DNA of 64,000 bases. Source: Pirellulales bacterium (GTDB lineage: Bacteria; Planctomycetota; Planctomycetia; Pirellulales; S012-138). A program made the position numbers and the translations under genes. Under the pieces are notes generated by a model. That model was not told where the DNA came from and did not search any database. It worked only from the letters and a program-made list of their open reading frames with translations. The DNA lies in NCBI GenBank assembly GCA_028066245.1, contig JALCBR010000013.1, positions 1 through 64,000 on the forward strand, written 5' to 3'. Of the stretch, positions 1 through 9,669 are shown piece after piece. The stretch's first letter is position 1. Each line of letters starts with the position of its first letter.

Positions 1-2
1 CT

Positions 3-290
3 GAGACTGTCGATCGCGAAGGATTATGGGAAGCTCAAACACCGCAAGTGTTTGCCCGGCAATTGCTGCTGGATGCCTTCGCCAAACGAGACGGATTTGC
101 GGCCACGGACGAAGCCCAACTGCTGGAACGGATTGGCGTGGACGTTCATGTGCTGCCAGGATCGCCAGTCAATCTCAAAATCACTACGCAAGAAGACCTC
201 CGCTTGGCGGAACATGCACTCAAAGCAGTGCCCAAGCCGAAAGCCTTCGGTCCGGCCCATCCGTTTAAGGATGACGACATGTGGCGGTAG
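3..290 (+). CDS. ispD: 2-C-methyl-D-erythritol 4-phosphate cytidylyltransferase, C-terminal part (5' truncated by window)
   Basis: Frame open from base 3: EGLWEAQTPQVF...TDEAQLLERIG...GSPVNLKITTQEDL, typical IspD C-terminal motifs. Confidence 0.88.
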   Translation, partial: ETVDREGLWEAQTPQVFARQLLLDAFAKRDGFAATDEAQLLERIGVDVHVLPGSPVNLKITTQEDLRLAEHALKAVPKPKAFGPAHPFKDDDMWR

Positions 291-344
291 GTGCTTACGA
301 CGCAATGCCGCTGCAGCTCTCAAGCACTCTCTTATCAACTCATC

Positions 345-1628
345 ATGCAAGACATCTTTGCCGAACTCTCCTGGCGAGGGTTGATCCACCAGACGACTGA
401 CGACGCCAACTTACAAGCATGGCTGATGGCGCAGAGCCGGACAGTCTATGCCGGATTTGATCCCACCGCGGACAGCCTGCACGTTGGGCACTTGCTGCCG
501 CTTTCCATGCTGCGCCGCTTTCAACGTGCAGGGCATAAGCCCATTGCCATTGTCGGCGGGGCCACCGGCATGATTGGCGATCCTTCCGGCAAGAGCAAAG
601 AACGCAACCTGCTCACGCGCGAGCAGTTGATCGCCAACGTGGAATCCATCGAAGTGCAAATGCGCGGCGTGCTTGATTTCGAGTGCGGTCAAACTTCGGC
701 CGTCCTCGTCAACAACTTTGACTGGATGCAAAACTTTTCTTACTTGGACTTCCTGCGTGATGTCGGCAAGAACTTCCCCGTCAACGTTATGTTGGCCAAA
801 GATTCCGTGAAAGGCCGACTAGAGAAGACCGACGCCGGCATGAGCTACACCGAGTTCAGCTACATGCTGCTCCAAGCGTATGACTTCGTCCATCTCAGCA
901 AACATCACGGCTGCGAATTGCAGATCGGCGGCAGCGATCAGTGGGGCAACATCACCGCCGGAATCGATCTCGCCCGGCGCATGCTGAGCGTGCAACTCTA
1001 CGGGTTGACCTGTCCGTTACTGACCAAGAGTGACGGCACCAAGATGGGCAAGACAGAAGCCGGCGCCATCTGGCTCTCGCCAGAGCGGACCAGCCCTTAC
1101 CGCTTCTACCAATATTGGATCAACGTTGGCGATGACGACGTGAGCAATTGCCTGCGCGTGTTCACAGACTTGAATCAAGACGACGTTGAGTCGCTCGACA
1201 AATCTCGCGCGGAGGAACCGCATAAGCGAGAAAGTCAGCGCCGCCTGGCGGAAGAACTCACAAAGCTCGTACATGGCGATTCAGGGCTGCAACGTGCGCA
1301 AAGGGCGACTCAAATCTTTTTCGGCCAGGAGATCGATCAACTCAGCGATGCAGAGCTGGGCGAGATTTTCGAAGATGTCCCCAGCAAGGAACTGCCGCGA
1401 GACCGTCTTTCCGGCGACGGACTAGGCATCTTGGACGCTTTCCATGAATCTGGCCTGGCTAGCAGCAAAGGAGACGCCCGTCGCGCTGTGCAGGAAAAGG
1501 GCACCTACCTGAACAACGCTCGAGTGGAAGACATCGGCCGAAATTTGACGGTGGATGATCTGATCAGCGAGACATCGCTTGTGCTGCGGCGAGGGAAGAA
1601 GAAATACGCGATACTGCGGTTTGTTTGA
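345..1628 (+). CDS. tyrS: tyrosine--tRNA ligase
   Basis: YAGFDPTADSLHVGHLLPL, QIGGSDQWGNI, KMGKTEAGAIWL class I signature motifs; likely start is the internal ATG at 345 (MQDIFAEL). Confidence 0.95.
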   Translation: MQDIFAELSWRGLIHQTTDDANLQAWLMAQSRTVYAGFDPTADSLHVGHLLPLSMLRRFQRAGHKPIAIVGGATGMIGDPSGKSKERNLLTREQLIANVESIEVQMRGVLDFECGQTSAVLVNNFDWMQNFSYLDFLRDVGKNFPVNVMLAKDSVKGRLEKTDAGMSYTEFSYMLLQAYDFVHLSKHHGCELQIGGSDQWGNITAGIDLARRMLSVQLYGLTCPLLTKSDGTKMGKTEAGAIWLSPERTSPYRFYQYWINVGDDDVSNCLRVFTDLNQDDVESLDKSRAEEPHKRESQRRLAEELTKLVHGDSGLQRAQRATQIFFGQEIDQLSDAELGEIFEDVPSKELPRDRLSGDGLGILDAFHESGLASSKGDARRAVQEKGTYLNNARVEDIGRNLTVDDLISETSLVLRRGKKKYAILRFV

Positions 1629-2131
1629 TACGTGCGTTCTCATGGCGAAATGCGTCGCCACTTGGCAATGTGCAGGAGGGAGATGTGAGCAGAGACTTTC
1701 CAGTCCCATCATACGAAGACATCAACGTGTTCGATTCACTTGACGAACGCGCAGCTGCAAAGAACTTCTTGGGCAAAGACTTGAAGCAAGCTGAGGAGAT
1801 GTTCCAGGAAGGACTTGAGTTTTTTACTGAAGACCTGATGTTCATGGGGCCGCAGGCATTTTGCTACTATGTGCAAGCTGCGATTGCCTACCTGACAAGT
1901 CCTGCGTCAAAAGGGGATGAGACAGGTGTTTTTTCCTTTTGCAGCACACTTGAGTTTTGGCTCAGTGAAGATTGGGAGAAAATCTCGCCTGTTCACAATC
2001 TCATTCAAAACGGTGTGGCGACAATCACTGAGTTGTTTCGCCAGCGTCATTTTGATCCGAATGAATACGAAGACGTGCCGGACCGCTATAAAGCGATGCT
2101 TGACCGAATGCGCAGCATTAGGCATGAATGA
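1625..2131 (+). CDS. hypothetical protein
   Basis: Open frame between tyrS and tsaD, normal globular composition; start uncertain (GTG near 1685 possible). Confidence 0.55.
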   Translation: MIRAFSWRNASPLGNVQEGDVSRDFPVPSYEDINVFDSLDERAAAKNFLGKDLKQAEEMFQEGLEFFTEDLMFMGPQAFCYYVQAAIAYLTSPASKGDETGVFSFCSTLEFWLSEDWEKISPVHNLIQNGVATITELFRQRHFDPNEYEDVPDRYKAMLDRMRSIRHE

Positions 2132-2178
2132 AGCGGGCGTTGTCCCGGTGATTTGTGGCGTATTAATCCAGCTGTCCC

Positions 2179-3204
2179 ATGAAAATCCTCACCTTAGAAA
2201 CCACGTGCGATGAGACTGCGGCGGCCGTGATTACGGACCGGCTGGATGTGCTAGGGTCGGTCGTGGCATCACAGGACAAGTTGCATCAGGTTTTTGGCGG
2301 CGTGGTGCCGGAGATTGCGGCCCGGGCGCACGTCGAGCGGATTCTGCCCGTCATCCATCAAGCGTTGGAGCGCGCGAACACCAAGCTGGACGAATTGGAC
2401 GCTGTGGCGGTCGCCAACACGCCGGGGCTGGCCGGATCGTTGCTCGTTGGGCTGGCGGCGGCCAAGAGCTTATGTGTGGCGCTCGATGTTCCGCTCGTGG
2501 CTGTCAATCATCTACAGGCGCATGTGTACGCCTGCAAGTTGGCCTCCGGGGAAGATGTCTTTCCGTGCATCGCGATGGTGGTCTCGGGAGGGCACACCTG
2601 CCTGTTCCGTTGCACAACGCCGTTGGAGTTTGAACTTTTGGGTGCGACGATTGACGATGCCGCCGGTGAGGCATTTGACAAGGTCGCTAGCTTGCTGGGG
2701 CTTCCCTATCCCGGCGGACCCGCCATTCAGCAAGCGGCCGAGTCCGGTGATGCGAAATCATTTCAATTGCCGCGGCCGAAGTTGCGTGACGCGGGATTGG
2801 ATTTTTCTTTCAGTGGTTTGAAAACGGCCGTGCGTTACAAGATCATTCCGCCCGGGGTAGCGGAGGATGCCACTCCGCAACTTGACACGCAGACGGTTGC
2901 CAACCTCGCGGCCAGCTTCCAAGCGGCTGTGGTTGATGTCCTGGTCGGCAAATGCCGTCAAGCGCTCAAGCAAACAGGGATGTCCACGCTGTGCGTCGGT
3001 GGCGGCGTGGCGGCCAACGGCCCCTTTCGTCAACGACTGGAAGCAGCCGCCGCAGAAGATGGATTCCGGCTGTTCATCCCCCCACTTTCTCTCTGCACGG
3101 ACAACGCGGTGATGGGGGCAATTGCCATTGAGCGGCTCAACGCAGGTTTGGTCGAAGATCTTTCGTTGGACATCGCTCCGGGAGTTGTGCGGAAAAAGTC
3201 ATAG
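2179..3204 (+). CDS. tsaD: tRNA N6-adenosine threonylcarbamoyltransferase
   Basis: MKILTLETTCDETAAAV, NHLQAHVYA, VSGGHTCL, DDAAGEAFDKVASLLGLPYPGGP. Confidence 0.95.
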   Translation: MKILTLETTCDETAAAVITDRLDVLGSVVASQDKLHQVFGGVVPEIAARAHVERILPVIHQALERANTKLDELDAVAVANTPGLAGSLLVGLAAAKSLCVALDVPLVAVNHLQAHVYACKLASGEDVFPCIAMVVSGGHTCLFRCTTPLEFELLGATIDDAAGEAFDKVASLLGLPYPGGPAIQQAAESGDAKSFQLPRPKLRDAGLDFSFSGLKTAVRYKIIPPGVAEDATPQLDTQTVANLAASFQAAVVDVLVGKCRQALKQTGMSTLCVGGGVAANGPFRQRLEAAAAEDGFRLFIPPLSLCTDNAVMGAIAIERLNAGLVEDLSLDIAPGVVRKKS

Positions 3205-3407
3205 GTAGCGTTTGCATCCGCACCGTTGGCAATTGGTAGCGCACTTCGTGCACGATTGAAATCCCCTTCCCGAAGATCCCCGCAGCCGGGTAATAGGTCA
3301 ACAGGTTGCCAAATTGGGTTTCTGGCTGGATTCGATCGCATCAGTGTATACTGAGCGAAACTTCAATGTCGCTGTGCGATGCGACATGCTCCTGGAGGGA
3401 CAAGAAC

Positions 3408-5066
3408 ATGCGGCGCTTGAGCTTCATTTATCTGCTGAGTTTACTCTCGTTGTTACTGAGCGCACCGTCCGCATTTGGCCAACCTGTGAGGTCAGTGCGG
3501 GAGAGTTTGCAGTCGATGCTTGCGCAGGCCGATATCATCGTCCTTGGTGAGGTGCAAGGCATCGAGGCGATTGCGCGAAGAGGTTTTTGGCAGGTCGAGC
3601 TAAAAGTTCACGAGACCCTCCAGGGTGAATGTCCTGAAGTGGTTACGTATATCTGCAATGACGAAGGGCAACTGCCGGAGCGAACCGGAGAATCACTCTT
3701 CATGCTCAAGCGCAGTCCTGGCAGGTATTTTCAAGGAGGAAATCGTCATCGCTACTTGACGCGTCACCCCTGGAGTTGCCACCGGGTGATCAGTTTCGAG
3801 AAGAACGAGACACTTCTGTCTTTTGATGAGCGCGGACTGGTCGATGTCGCCGGGCGTGCAGCAGTGCTCGATGTAGCCCGTCATTACGTCAAACACAGGC
3901 AGCAAGACCCGCCCGCCCAGGTGGTTGAAGTTCTGGAGCAAACCGCAGCCGCAGTTCCCGGTTGGGGGCCATCGGTTGCGATTCCGCTTGACGCTCGTTT
4001 ATGGTCGACGGCGGAGATTTGGGAGCTCCAGGGTGGGAAAGCTGCTGCGGCTGCGGCAAGCGTGAAGGAGAACGTGACGAAGATCATCGGCTATGAAGCA
4101 GCGAAGGAACAATATGCTCTGCCGCAGCAAGTGCCAACACAACGCCGCTGGGCAAATATTCTCTCCTTGGATTCTCTGGAAACCATGGCCGCGGATTGCG
4201 ACTTGATCGTCCGCGGAGAAATCGACGATCTCACGCTCGTTCAGCTTGGCCGCGAGACCAAGGACAATTGGGAAGAGGCTCTGGACATGCATTTTGTTCG
4301 GCTGCGTGTTGAGGAGTCCCTCAAGGGAACCGCAGGCGAGACAATCAGTTTCTATGTGGAAAATGGCGGTCCACTCAGCGCATGGCAGGAACAGGGAACG
4401 CAAATTGTTGTTTTTCTGCGAGACCGCTTCTTTTTGAAGACCGTTGATGGGACACACCTGGGAACAAAACCTCCGTTCGGCTCGCTCAACGTGCTGAGAT
4501 ATTCGGCACGTGCTCCCGGAGTCCACGGTTTGATTGCACTCGGTGAATCGCACCCCAAGATGTATTCCTCAAGCCTGGAATGGCTTGAGGATCCCATTGA
4601 GATGACAGGCGTTGTCCGTCAGTATTTGAACGAAGTTCCAGCAGCAGGTCAGTCGGGAGTGCTCGCGACAGGAAGATTTCGCGACTCGCTCGTGAGGAAA
4701 GTCCCTGGGCTTGACTTCTCGCCAAAGGCTTTCCTGGCTGACACGCGGTGGGAGGACGTACCCAATCATCGTCACCTGCGGGTGAACTTTCCTATCGACT
4801 CCAACTTGGAGAAGCGGGCAAAGCAGTGGGTGACGTCACCGGACAAAACCCACAGATGGCTAGGTGCGTATGCCTTGCTCTACTTCAAATCGCAAGAGAA
4901 TGTGGAGATCCTCAAGAGTCTGCTTGATGGTGAAGGCCAATGGGATCAACCGGTTAAAGTGGAGGGGCTGGGCTTTGACCCCAAGCGATACCTCGTCCGC
5001 GCCGAGGCTTGGCTTACGCTGACCGCCTGGGGCTATCACGTGGAACAGCCGGAGTTTAACGATTGA
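3408..5066 (+). CDS. secreted hypothetical protein with internally duplicated domain
   Basis: Signal peptide MRRLSFIYLLSLLSLLLSAPSAFG from ATG 3408; long ORF. Confidence 0.75.
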   Translation: MRRLSFIYLLSLLSLLLSAPSAFGQPVRSVRESLQSMLAQADIIVLGEVQGIEAIARRGFWQVELKVHETLQGECPEVVTYICNDEGQLPERTGESLFMLKRSPGRYFQGGNRHRYLTRHPWSCHRVISFEKNETLLSFDERGLVDVAGRAAVLDVARHYVKHRQQDPPAQVVEVLEQTAAAVPGWGPSVAIPLDARLWSTAEIWELQGGKAAAAAASVKENVTKIIGYEAAKEQYALPQQVPTQRRWANILSLDSLETMAADCDLIVRGEIDDLTLVQLGRETKDNWEEALDMHFVRLRVEESLKGTAGETISFYVENGGPLSAWQEQGTQIVVFLRDRFFLKTVDGTHLGTKPPFGSLNVLRYSARAPGVHGLIALGESHPKMYSSSLEWLEDPIEMTGVVRQYLNEVPAAGQSGVLATGRFRDSLVRKVPGLDFSPKAFLADTRWEDVPNHRHLRVNFPIDSNLEKRAKQWVTSPDKTHRWLGAYALLYFKSQENVEILKSLLDGEGQWDQPVKVEGLGFDPKRYLVRAEAWLTLTAWGYHVEQPEFND

Positions 5067-5207
5067 GCAGCCACACGACGTCAGCTCGCCTCAGGTTCAT
5101 GCCATACCGTAAAACGGGGTAATACGCTATTTTGATCGGACGCTATCGTGCTACCGCAGTGGTCTGCATCTGGCGGTGGAATCTGAATTTGGCGCACTCA
5201 AGAAGCG

Positions 5208-6134
5208 ATGTTGAAGTTCATTGATCGGCTTGCGAAACTCGTGCAAACCAAGGGAAACGGCGTCTGCGTGGGATTAGATCCACGATTCGAAAGCCTGCCA
5301 AAGGAGATGCAAACGGGACGCGATCATGGACATGGCCAACGCGCCGCCGCGTACGCGGAATTCTGCAAAGCGATCATTGATGTCGTCTGCCCTTTGGTTC
5401 CGGTAGTCAAGCCCCAGTCTGCGTTCTTTGAAGCGCTGGGCCCTGATGGCATGTCAGCCCTTGCGGGTGTGATTTCGCATGCCACATCAAAGACTGGCGC
5501 CGAAGAATTGCTTGTCATTCTGGATGGCAAACGGAACGACATCGGTTCCACGGCCCAGGCCTACGCCGAGGCGTACTTGGGACGCAACTCCCCCTGGGGC
5601 GCGGACGCGTTAACGGTCAGTCCATACCTAGGTGACGACAGCCTTGAGCCTTTCGCTGCGGCATGCGACGCCAATGGAGCAGGCATTTTCGTGCTCGTGA
5701 AGACCAGCAACCCAGGCGGCGGAGATTTCCAAGATCAACTGATCCAGCAGTCTGCGGGAACGCTGTATCAAAGGGTGGCCGATGTTGTGGAAGCCCGGGC
5801 GAAGTCAACCAGCGGCGAATGCGAATACGGAGATATCGGTGCCGTGGTAGGCGCCACATATCCAGAGCAGCTTGCGGAGTTGCGGCAAGCGATGCCGCAT
5901 ACTTGGTTCCTGGTGCCTGGCTACGGCGCACAAGGCGGGGGAGCTGCGGACGTGGCCGCTGCTTTTGACAAGCGTGGTTTGGGCGCCGTCGTGAATAGCT
6001 CGCGGGGAATCATCTTTGCCCATAACAAGGAGCCGTATAAGACCTCGTACGGCGAGTCCCGCTGGCAGGATGCTGTCCGTGCCGCCACGGAAGACATGAT
6101 CCGGGATCTGCGGAGCGCGCTTCCGCATGCCTGA
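5208..6134 (+). CDS. pyrF: orotidine 5'-phosphate decarboxylase (type 2)
   Basis: VCVGLDPRFESLP, VVKPQSAFFEALGPDGM, VILDGKRNDIGSTAQAYAEAYLG. Confidence 0.92.
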   Translation: MLKFIDRLAKLVQTKGNGVCVGLDPRFESLPKEMQTGRDHGHGQRAAAYAEFCKAIIDVVCPLVPVVKPQSAFFEALGPDGMSALAGVISHATSKTGAEELLVILDGKRNDIGSTAQAYAEAYLGRNSPWGADALTVSPYLGDDSLEPFAAACDANGAGIFVLVKTSNPGGGDFQDQLIQQSAGTLYQRVADVVEARAKSTSGECEYGDIGAVVGATYPEQLAELRQAMPHTWFLVPGYGAQGGGAADVAAAFDKRGLGAVVNSSRGIIFAHNKEPYKTSYGESRWQDAVRAATEDMIRDLRSALPHA

Positions 6135-6900
6135 CGACGCTCTGGTGCAGAACTCCGGTAGACTCGCGACCATGTCCGAGCGGCCTCTGGTCGGTCGCGT
6201 GTATCTTAAGCTGGCGATTCTCCTGCTGATGGGTTCCGGGTTTGTGGTTGGATGGATCTTGTTGCGGGACCGGCTGGCGCTCAATCAACTTGTCGAATGC
6301 CAGCGGATGCTCTCGGAGTATGCCTGTAATGCGCCGTTTATGGTCTGGGGAGGCGCGTTTCTGCTTTATGTCGTGGCGACAGGCGTTTCGTTGCCGATTG
6401 GACCGCCGTTGAAAGTGCTCTACGGCGCCGTGTTTGGATTCGTGCCGGCGGTGATCCTGGTCAGCTTCGCCGCAACGTTGGGAGCCCTGATGGCGTTCAC
6501 TTCAAGCCGCTACTTGATAAAGACTTGGGTGCAAAACCGCTTGACAGGTCGGCTTGCCCGCGTCAATTCCGCGTTGGAACGCGAAGGATCATTCTACCTG
6601 TGCTCGCTACGACTGTTCCCCATTACACCGTTCTTCGTCATCAATCTGGTAATGGGCGTAACTCCCATGAGAGTTTGGACGTTCTGTTGGGTGAGTTGGC
6701 TTGGCATGTTGCCAATCACGTGCGCGTATGTGTTTGCCGGAGCCAGCGTCGATTTCAGCAAGATTGCTGAAAGCGGTATGACCGGACTGTTGAGCTGGCC
6801 GTTTGTCATGGCCTTGGCGCTACTGGCGGTTGCTCCGCTGGTGCTGCGGTTCTTGTGGCTGCGTTTTCGAGCCAGATTCCCTCAAGCCGCACGTCTGTAA
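6127..6900 (+). CDS. TVP38/TMEM64 family (VTT domain) membrane protein
   Basis: Multiple hydrophobic helices, SLPIGPPLKVLYGAVFGFVPAVILVSFAATLGALMAFTSSRYL; overlaps pyrF stop. Confidence 0.8.
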   Translation: MPDDALVQNSGRLATMSERPLVGRVYLKLAILLLMGSGFVVGWILLRDRLALNQLVECQRMLSEYACNAPFMVWGGAFLLYVVATGVSLPIGPPLKVLYGAVFGFVPAVILVSFAATLGALMAFTSSRYLIKTWVQNRLTGRLARVNSALEREGSFYLCSLRLFPITPFFVINLVMGVTPMRVWTFCWVSWLGMLPITCAYVFAGASVDFSKIAESGMTGLLSWPFVMALALLAVAPLVLRFLWLRFRARFPQAARL

Positions 6901-6926
6901 GCTATGGTTTCCGTTGGGAGGAAACT

Positions 6927-7040
6927 ATGGAGCCTGTGTCAATGTTGGTCCCGGTGTATCTGTATGCGGTGGCGATTGCGGCGACAGCCGTGTATTACGC
7001 TCACAAGTACGCGCGTAAAGCACGAGAGAACCACACATAA
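6927..7040 (+). CDS. putative 37-aa single-TM small protein
   Basis: GGGAGGAAACTATG gives a strong SD; product MEPVSMLVPVYLYAVAIAATAVYYAHKYARKARENHT. Confidence 0.45.
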   Translation: MEPVSMLVPVYLYAVAIAATAVYYAHKYARKARENHT

Positions 7041-7179
7041 CAGTCGGCTGAGATATCAAGCCGGCGCGCTTGGTTATCATGAAACATTGTTCGACAGCAC
7101 TCCAAGAGCTGATCGATCTAAGTTCATTTGATGCACGATCTCTGAGGTCGGTGGTTCCGCTCGGCCACAGGAAGAGGCA

Positions 7180-7467
7180 TCAACTCTCTCGCTCCATCTT
7201 GGCCCTGTGCTCGACGACTTCTCGGTGCAGCTCTTTGTATTTGTTGTGCGAGGCTTCCAGCAAGCCACGGATCTCCTTGACGTTTTGCGTTGTCGCCCGA
7301 GACGCTTCACTGGTTTGATGTACCAGTTCCAGATGGGCTTTGAGTGCTTTATCAAACCGCGGCGCCAGCCATCGCATGATTCGCCAGATGCCCAAACCTA
7401 GGGCACAGATAATGGCGAACGGGATTCCGATCTGCTGCGTGACGTTGATCCAGTTGATATCGCTCAT
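7180..7467 (-). CDS. small membrane protein with C-terminal coiled-coil-like tail
   Basis: MSDINWINVTQQIGIPFAIICALGLGIWRIMRWLAPRFDKALKAHLELV...; TM followed by charged helix. Confidence 0.6.
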   Translation of the reverse strand: MSDINWINVTQQIGIPFAIICALGLGIWRIMRWLAPRFDKALKAHLELVHQTSEASRATTQNVKEIRGLLEASHNKYKELHREVVEHRAKMERES

Positions 7468-7614
7468 TGGGTTGTGCCTGCTTGAGAAACGTTGTGTCGT
7501 CGCTAGATTCGCAGGATCATTGTCATTGAAGAAGGCGTATATTGAGATTTCGCACTCTTTCCTTCCTGCTCTCAAGCAACGCGCCCGGATTTCAGCAATC
7601 ACCCGCTGATCATT

Positions 7615-8433
7615 TCAATCGAGGACAACGATTCCGCCTGGGGAACAGCCACCGGACGGTGGTTTCTGAGCGTCTCCCACATAGCGGGAACGCACACGGA
7701 CATACGGCGCCACGTAAGAGCTGCGATGGGCGAACGTTCCCGGCGGTTGTCGGGCGTTGTTGTGTGACGGCTCTACGAGATCTTCAATCACGAAGCCAGC
7801 GCGACACATGCCGCCCAGCAATTGATCCCAGCGGTGCAAGTACTCCAAAGTGCCTTCTTCGCGATGCCGGCTGTCGCTGACCGGTGGCAATGGCCCTTCA
7901 CGATAGTACCGTTCTTGCAATTCATAGCCGGACGGCGATGGTTGAACGCCTGCTTGCAGGCTGGCAGGTTGTTTGTGCTGGCTGACATAGACACCACCGC
8001 GGCGGATCACGCGGGCAACTTCTCGATAGACCTTTGACACGTCAGATACATAGCACGTGCTGACTGGCTGAATCACGTAGTCAAAACTGTCCGCCGAGAT
8101 TGACGACAAGTCGTCCATCGAGGCTTCCACGGTAACGACAGCAAGTTGACGTTCAGCAGCCACTTGGCGGTCAATCGCCAACATCTCTGGACTGATGTCA
8201 ATGACGGTCACTTTGGCGCCACGTGCCGCGTACAAGATGCTCTGCCGCCCACCGCCGGCCGCCAAGCACAGGACATCTTTGCCGCGGAACTCCGCGTTGA
8301 GCCAGGTTTCCGTCTCGACCGCGTCTTCAGCAGCATTGAAATCGCGATCGCTTACCGGCCGCGCAAAGCGCTGGCCCTTACGTGCCCGCGCGTCCCAGGC
8401 ACGGCGGTTGTGGTCATGTCCTGGTATCATCAT
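7615..8433 (-). CDS. class I SAM-dependent methyltransferase
   Basis: DVLCLAAGGGRQSILYAARGAKVTVIDISPEML; VIRRGGVYV. Confidence 0.85.
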   Translation of the reverse strand: MMIPGHDHNRRAWDARARKGQRFARPVSDRDFNAAEDAVETETWLNAEFRGKDVLCLAAGGGRQSILYAARGAKVTVIDISPEMLAIDRQVAAERQLAVVTVEASMDDLSSISADSFDYVIQPVSTCYVSDVSKVYREVARVIRRGGVYVSQHKQPASLQAGVQPSPSGYELQERYYREGPLPPVSDSRHREEGTLEYLHRWDQLLGGMCRAGFVIEDLVEPSHNNARQPPGTFAHRSSYVAPYVRVRSRYVGDAQKPPSGGCSPGGIVVLD

Positions 8434-8435
8434 TG

Positions 8436-8672
8436 CTATGGTGGATCATAGCCGCCCGATCGAAAAGGGTGACACCGGAGAATGCGGCGAAAACCTCTCC
8501 ACGCGCCCCCAAACGCGCCATACTTTTTTACTGCCTGGATGAAATACTGGCTGCAACTGGGCGTGTAACGACAGTTGCTTCCCAACAGAGGGCTAAGCGT
8601 CATCTGATACACTCGCACCACAACAATCAGCAACTGACCAGGCAGGCGAAGAACCCAGGCAAGGACTTTCAT
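8436..8672 (-). CDS. yidD: membrane protein insertion efficiency factor YidD
   Basis: YQMTLSPLLGSNCRYTPSCSQYFIQAVKKYGAFGGAWRGFRRILRCHPF. Confidence 0.95.
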   Translation of the reverse strand: MKVLAWVLRLPGQLLIVVVRVYQMTLSPLLGSNCRYTPSCSQYFIQAVKKYGAFGGAWRGFRRILRCHPFRSGGYDPP

Positions 8673-9121
8673 CGCTGTGTTCCCTTTTTGCGAGATGTGG
8701 CGCCTGGTTGCTCGCGTGATTGGTATCTGCGGACTAAACGCTGGCTCAACGCAATCAGCGACTTTCGCACAGCAGCATACTCCGGCTCGATGCCTCGCCG
8801 AGGAATCACGATCAGGTCCAGCTTCCTGGGGATCTCATCGCGATTGCGACGGAAGGCCTCGCGGATCAACCGTTTCCAGCGGACGCGCTTAACCGCGTTG
8901 CCCACTTTGCGAGACACCGACAGGCCCAGCCGGGAGTGGGGTAACTCATTGGGGAGTCCGTAAACCAACAACACGTCATCTCCGGCTCGGCGCCTTCCGT
9001 CATAGACGCGTTGAAAATCCGTTGAAGTTCGCAACCGGTCACGACGGCGAAATCGCTCTCCTGCACTGCATGCGGCGGAGTCGCAATCAGGCTGTTCTTG
9101 AGGGGTAGGAGATTGCGTCAC
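8669..9121 (-). CDS. rnpA: ribonuclease P protein component
   Basis: RDRLRTSTDFQRVYDGRRRAGDDVLLVY...RLGLSVSRKVGNAVKRVRWKRLIREAFR; ATGA overlap with yidD. Confidence 0.93.
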   Translation of the reverse strand: MTQSPTPQEQPDCDSAACSAGERFRRRDRLRTSTDFQRVYDGRRRAGDDVLLVYGLPNELPHSRLGLSVSRKVGNAVKRVRWKRLIREAFRRNRDEIPRKLDLIVIPRRGIEPEYAAVRKSLIALSQRLVRRYQSREQPGATSRKKGTQR

Positions 9122-9205
9122 GAATCAAACCAAGAGCACAGGCTCAGAATCTGCTGAGTTGAGAAAGCATCGAAATCCTAGCGGACCGAACCGCTACTCC
9201 CCATT

Positions 9206-9553
9206 CTACTCGTCCGATTCATTGGAATCACTCTCCCGCGACGCGTCGTCAGCGCCATTTGCTTTATGTAGCGGGGAATCAATCGCTCTTTCATTGGAGT
9301 CCACTGAATAGGAATTCGGGAGCGGCACGGCAAGCCGTGCTTCTTCATCGTTCAATGGTTTGAGAAATGGCCGCGGTTGGTGCGAGATCGAATGCCCGGA
9401 TGACGACGTGGAACTCGCACGATCTTTTTGTTCGTGCGCCCCTGTTCGACGCGCCCAACGCCCGCCCAGGCGAATCATGATGTAAAGCCCCGCCATCAAG
9501 ATCAGAAATCCCACCAGCGCCATCAGCAGTTGCGCGCGAGTCGTCGGTGCCAT
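9206..9553 (-). CDS. small membrane protein, hydrophilic Ser-rich tail
   Basis: MAPTTRAQLLMALVGFLILMAGLYIMIRLGGRW... single TM; start could be upstream at 9640. Confidence 0.5.
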   Translation of the reverse strand: MAPTTRAQLLMALVGFLILMAGLYIMIRLGGRWARRTGAHEQKDRASSTSSSGHSISHQPRPFLKPLNDEEARLAVPLPNSYSVDSNERAIDSPLHKANGADDASRESDSNESDE

Positions 9554-9669
9554 CTTGTCCCACAGCCGTGTCGGCTGTTTTTGAGCAAACGGCAGGAGTT
9601 CAATAAGGATCGCAAGCACAGTGATGTTGGTCCGCATCAAGCGGGGGATACGTTGGAAGCCTTGGCAGC

